Below the pieces are notes generated by a model that was not told the origin of the DNA, ran no database searches, and saw nothing but the letters and a program-made list of their open reading frames with translations. From Chara braunii (Eukaryota; Streptophyta; Charophyceae; Charales; Characeae), in NCBI GenBank assembly GCA_003427395.1, contig BFEA01000009.1, forward strand, positions 2,438,932 through 2,460,685: DNA of 21,754 nucleotides. The letters run 5' to 3'. Below, in pieces: positions 18,895-21,754 of the stretch. How positions within the stretch are numbered: position 1 is the stretch's first letter; each line of letters starts with the position of its first letter. Both the position numbers and the translations under genes were made by a program.

Positions 18895-19447
18895 GTCGCT
18901 AACAATCGATGTGGTTATCTATCTTCACCCAGTACCACGTCTATGATGCTTGCACCCGCAGTATTATGCGAAGAAACGCTTTCTCCGTGCCGGGTGTCCG
19001 GACTCCTAATCAACGGTAAGTTAGTTAGTCCGGCAGTTCGGTCCGTTCCAAAACACCCTATTCTCTCCAGATTTCTATGATCTCACGATATCTACTCTCC
19101 TTCGAGTCCTAAGAGTAAGTACCGTCGTTTCGATCTTAACCAGTAAACTTAACAACATATCATAAAGCGCGTTATGTAAGTGTTCATCCGCGACAAAGCC
19201 AAACATAAAGTGCATGGGTTCAACAGTTCAACTGTATTCCTAACGTAGTCCTCTAAAGCCTGAATCAGTCTCATACGCACAAACATCCATCTTCTCGGTT
19301 CTCCGCAAGTCCCTCCACATCTCGTGCACAGTGCCGACATTGCTTCAAAGTCTTGCTCCCACCAGAATCAACCCGATGCCCACCAACATTACGCTGATTC
19401 CGTATAGGATAACTGGAATGAATCCTCCTCCTTTCTTCATTATGTTA
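18895..19447 (-). other. 5' leader side of the element, no gene seen
   Basis: This lies upstream of the gag-like ATG on the minus strand. No domains or compelling frames occur. It is presumably untranslated leader or decayed element sequence. Confidence 0.4.
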
Positions 19448-19813
19448 CCAACCCATAGTTGCCCTTCATCTCGTCTTTATCCGTCAAGCGATCGTGCACC
19501 CCCACACCATAGGCGCGCCACATGTGTGCGTCATCTTAAGCCGTCGTGCAGACGTCACTTCTACACCATCGCAAAGGAGCTCTCTTACTAGCAAGATCTG
19601 CAAGTTCGAGGGTCGAGGTCCGAGAGCCGACCAACCCGTAGTTGCCCTTCATCTTGTATTTATCCGTCAAGCGATCGTGCACCCCCACACCATAGGCGCG
19701 CCACATGTGTGCGTCATTCTAAGCCGCCGTGCAGACGTCACTTCTACACCATCGCGGAAGGAGCTCTCTTACCAGCAAGATCTGCAAGTCCGAGGCCCAA
19801 GGCCTGAGAGCCG
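19448..19813. repeat. 183-bp tandem duplication
   Basis: CCAACCC(A/G)TAGTTGCCCTTC starts copies at 19448 and 19631 (period 183). Both contain CACACCATAGGCGCGCCACA and end near GAGAGCCGA. Differences are few, so it is fairly recent. It lies in the leader region of the Penelope-like element. Confidence 0.92.
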
Positions 19814-20172
19814 AGTTTCAGATATGCCAATCCGATGTTTGTAATCCGAGTATCAGGTACCCGACGTAGATCTCCGAGATGCGAAGGGAGATTCCGGATT
19901 CGATACTTGTAAAACGAACCTGAGATCAGGCCTACAACCAAAGTCCAAGACTAGAGATCCAAGATCCGAGATCTCCAAGAGCAGAGATCCGAGAATGTTG
20001 ACGCAGCCACTGCCTAGCGCGTGACAACTAGCGGTCACTACGAGCCTACGAGTGGCGAATTGCGGCCAAACAGGTCGTGTGATCCACGAAACCAAGCATA
20101 GCATAAGACACACTCACGGCGATAGTTCAAGACAAATGCAAAGTTTCGTGAGAAACACAGAAGAGAGCAACA
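19814..20172. other. leader region with GATCCGAGA-like motifs
   Basis: Irregular repetition of short purine-rich motifs such as GATCCGAGA and GATCTCC occurs at about 19865-19995. There is no gene signal. Confidence 0.4.
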
Positions 20173-20229
20173 TGAGGGTCGCTCGATTGGTTTCGCCCGT
20201 CCACCGGGCATCGTCAGGAGGGTGACTCT
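20173..20229 (-). ncRNA. hammerhead-ribozyme-like motif (type I, short helix III)
   Basis: On the minus strand CUGACGA (20217-20211) is followed by one extra U, a five-pair helix II (GCCCG with CGGGC) capped by GUGGA, then GAAA (20194-20191). CCAAUC follows, with AUC as the NUH cleavage triplet and predicted cleavage after 20185. Helix I can form from GAG with CUC plus GAC with GUC around an asymmetric internal loop, the usual place for tertiary contacts. Helix III is almost absent, with only the A-U closing pair intact. Penelope-like pseudo-LTRs are known to encode hammerheads with very short helix III, so the location supports the call. It may be weakened or need dimers to act. Confidence 0.55.
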
Positions 20230-20503
20230 ACAAAGCCTTCGTGCTCGAGAAAGGGAAGCTCTAGCCTTGATCCCCGATTTATATAGCTAGTGTCCATCGT
20301 CTATGTCCCTCATCCCACCCAGTCTCCTACGGGATCCTCCACAAAACAAGATTCAAAGATAGAAAATAGCATCTCAGTAGTCTGGCCACCACCTATTCCC
20401 TGTCAGGTTATGATTAAAGTACATTTGTATCTCCGAGAAGTTTTGCAGCAAAATCCTAAAGAACCCCTGTCTGAATCCTGCGAAACCAAGCCTCGGGATC
20501 CGC
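20230..20503. other. sequence between ribozyme motif and right pseudo-LTR homology
   Basis: No gene is seen. This stretch and the ribozyme motif probably belong to the full pseudo-LTR; the left copy's homology stops at 13836 and may be truncated relative to this side. Confidence 0.35.
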
Positions 20504-21754
20504 ACGTCCCGCTCTGACCCAAGGGCACATATCATCTAACGAGCCAGTCTAGCTCCCGAGCCATGTCTGTCCTGTTGTCACCCGTCTGGCATGAGCCGGT
20601 CCCACAAATATCAACATCCGAACAGCTCACTGATACCCCACGTGTTGGCCTATCCCTGCCAAGGCGCAGGTTATCCCCCAGTCAGGTTATAATATGCATC
20701 TCTGAACCGTTAGGCCGCAAGTCCCTACAGATAGTCAAAACGAACAGCCTTGCCCAAGTCCGAAATAAGGGTCTCGTTAGACACTCCTAAAAGAATCCTA
20801 AAATTTTTAGGACGAGTCCTAAAGGATTTTTAGGATTTCGTGCGGCGTCGTTACACGCAATCCTAAAAATCATATTTTAGGGTTCGTCCTGAAAGGTCTC
20901 CCGCGGCTCGTTTTCATATGCGTATACGCAGCCGCATCCCCAATGTCCATCCATTCCTGCCAACGTCCGTCCAATCCCCGCCAACGGCTACCGTTCGTGG
21001 GCGATTTCCAACCACTGACCCGACAGACTGCTTCTGCACCAGCAACTCCGTGTCTACGGTGCCATGAGTGCGACGCAACGAGTTCGTGAAACACGGGAAT
21101 CCTAAATTTTTCAGTAGGTCGGGGGCTACTGGAAAATTTAGGACGATTTTGCCTGCGGAATCCTAAATCCTTTAGGACTCGTCCTAACGCTGTTTTCACA
21201 TTTTCGATCTAGAAATTGGATTTAGGATTGCGTGCAACCAAGACGCAATCCTAAAAATAGGCACTTTTAGGAGTGTCTAACGAGACCCTAAGACCGTCGG
21301 AACAGAAAGTCGAAAGATAATGATGAAACCTATCAAAATCCTAGAGAAAACCCAGCCGTGGGATCCGCCATTCATAGTTCTAAAACGAGCAAAGTACCAA
21401 CCCTGAACTGGTCTAGACTCCTAAGTAGTTCTTGCCACGTTGCTTACCAGTCAGACAGAAGTCGGCCCCCCCAACAGGGCCTGACCTAGGCACCCAAAAC
21501 GCTCGTTCTTCCCGTATACTGTAACTGGGTGAAAAGAAACGAAACAACGCCCATTACGAAAAGCGCTCTAACCCAAAAGTGGTCTGCAAAGGAAATAACT
21601 AACAAAAAAGTAAAGTAAAAGCAAAAGTAAAAGTAAAAGTAAAAACCTAGTTTCCCAGCTTCAGAACCGCTTAATGCGCCCATCCCTGATTCGACCAGCT
21701 TAAGTCAAGGATTTCCACAGGCACTTTAGTGCTCTATTCGGCACAGCCTTGGCC
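20504..21754 (-). repeat. right copy of the flanking direct repeat (pseudo-LTR), with MITE insertion
   Basis: Homologous to 13836-14562 and in the same orientation, interrupted by a 520-bp insertion at 20769-21288. It continues to the window edge, so its outer end is not seen. By eye about 10% of positions differ between the copies, indicating an old insertion or duplication. The simple AAAAGT-type tract at about 21605-21647 matches that of the left copy. Confidence 0.9.
20769..21288. mobile_element. Tourist-like (PIF/Harbinger) MITE
   Basis: It is bounded by perfect 25-bp terminal inverted repeats starting GGGTCTCGTTAGACACTCCT (20769-20793 and 21264-21288) and flanked by TAA on both sides (20766-20768, 21289-21291). 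The left pseudo-LTR has the uninterrupted sequence with a single TAA, proving insertion and target duplication. A second perfect 23-bp inverted pair lies inside (20807-20829 and 21165-21187), with several TCCTAAA/TTTAGGA palindromes. TIRs starting GGG and TAA targets are typical of PIF/Harbinger-mobilised MITEs. The 109-codon minus-strand frame inside (20870-21199) shows no transposase features, so it is non-autonomous. Confidence 0.93.

Larger units (their letters stand above)
13836..21754 (-). mobile_element. Penelope-like element with N-terminal GIY-YIG (Chlamys/Naiad type), degenerate
   Basis: Read on the minus strand the order is: direct repeat (pseudo-LTR), hammerhead-like motif, gag-like zinc-knuckle ORF, basic SAP-like segment, GIY-YIG endonuclease, Cys/His linker, reverse transcriptase, second direct repeat. 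Canonical Penelope elements carry the GIY-YIG after the RT; here it comes before, which defines the permuted group described in green algae, protists and invertebrates. The enzymes would nick target DNA and prime reverse transcription. Frameshifts separate nearly every domain, so this copy is inactive. The right end is cut by the window edge. A LTR or DIRS element is less likely because no protease, RNase H, integrase or tyrosine recombinase is seen. Confidence 0.75.

Noticed and set aside
20870-21199. 109-codon minus-strand frame inside the MITE
   Set aside because: It spans the inverted-repeat part of a non-autonomous element and has no transposase or DNA-binding motif.
13836-21754. Interpretation as a classical LTR retrotransposon flanked by LTRs
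   Set aside because: No protease, RNase H or integrase is seen, no primer-binding site was noticed next to the repeats, and the RT is accompanied by a GIY-YIG nuclease as in Penelope-like elements.

Overview
This is a non-coding-rich, repeat-rich eukaryotic window. It has long (TC)n and (TA)n microsatellites, no operon-like gene packing, few convincing long open frames and several layers of mobile-element debris. A gag-like protein with a Gly-rich zinc-knuckle head and a charged coiled coil, next to a GIY-YIG/reverse-transcriptase protein, resembles proteins I remember from charophyte green algae (Chara type). That placement is memory-based inference, not a search result.

Positions 1-3700 hold a microsatellite, intergenic DNA and a degraded minus-strand low-complexity coding remnant. 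Positions 3696-5110 look like part of a plus-strand LTR-retrotransposon LTR. Ten copies of a conserved 20-base core sit inside hairpins whose outer stem sequences differ from copy to copy while staying largely complementary. The block ends in an LTR-like ACA followed by a primer-binding site that fits tRNA-Arg. Positions 5100-8080 are AT-rich and then GC-rich intergenic DNA with a (TA)35 tract, a perfect-period 30-bp triplet repeat and a poly(A) tract. Two unrecognised coding candidates follow: 8287-8763, with a TATA-like box upstream, and 12097-13245, a pair of open frames preceded by a repeat cluster rich in TGAGTCA.

Positions 13836-21754 are one nested mobile-element locus on the minus strand. 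Two direct repeats, about 90% alike by eye, flank in minus-strand order a gag-like zinc-knuckle ORF, a basic SAP-like segment, a GIY-YIG endonuclease domain, a Cys/His linker and a reverse transcriptase. GIY-YIG placed before the RT is the permuted arrangement of the Chlamys/Naiad group of Penelope-like elements. A hammerhead-ribozyme-like motif lies between the right-hand repeat and the ORFs, as expected for Penelope-like pseudo-LTRs. The copy is dead: it has several frameshifts, a 325-bp tandem duplication in the gag-like ORF and an altered zinc knuckle. A 520-bp Tourist/PIF-Harbinger-type MITE with perfect 25-bp terminal inverted repeats and a TAA target duplication has inserted into the right-hand repeat, and the left-hand repeat preserves the empty site.

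Nothing here can be assigned confidently to a known host gene.
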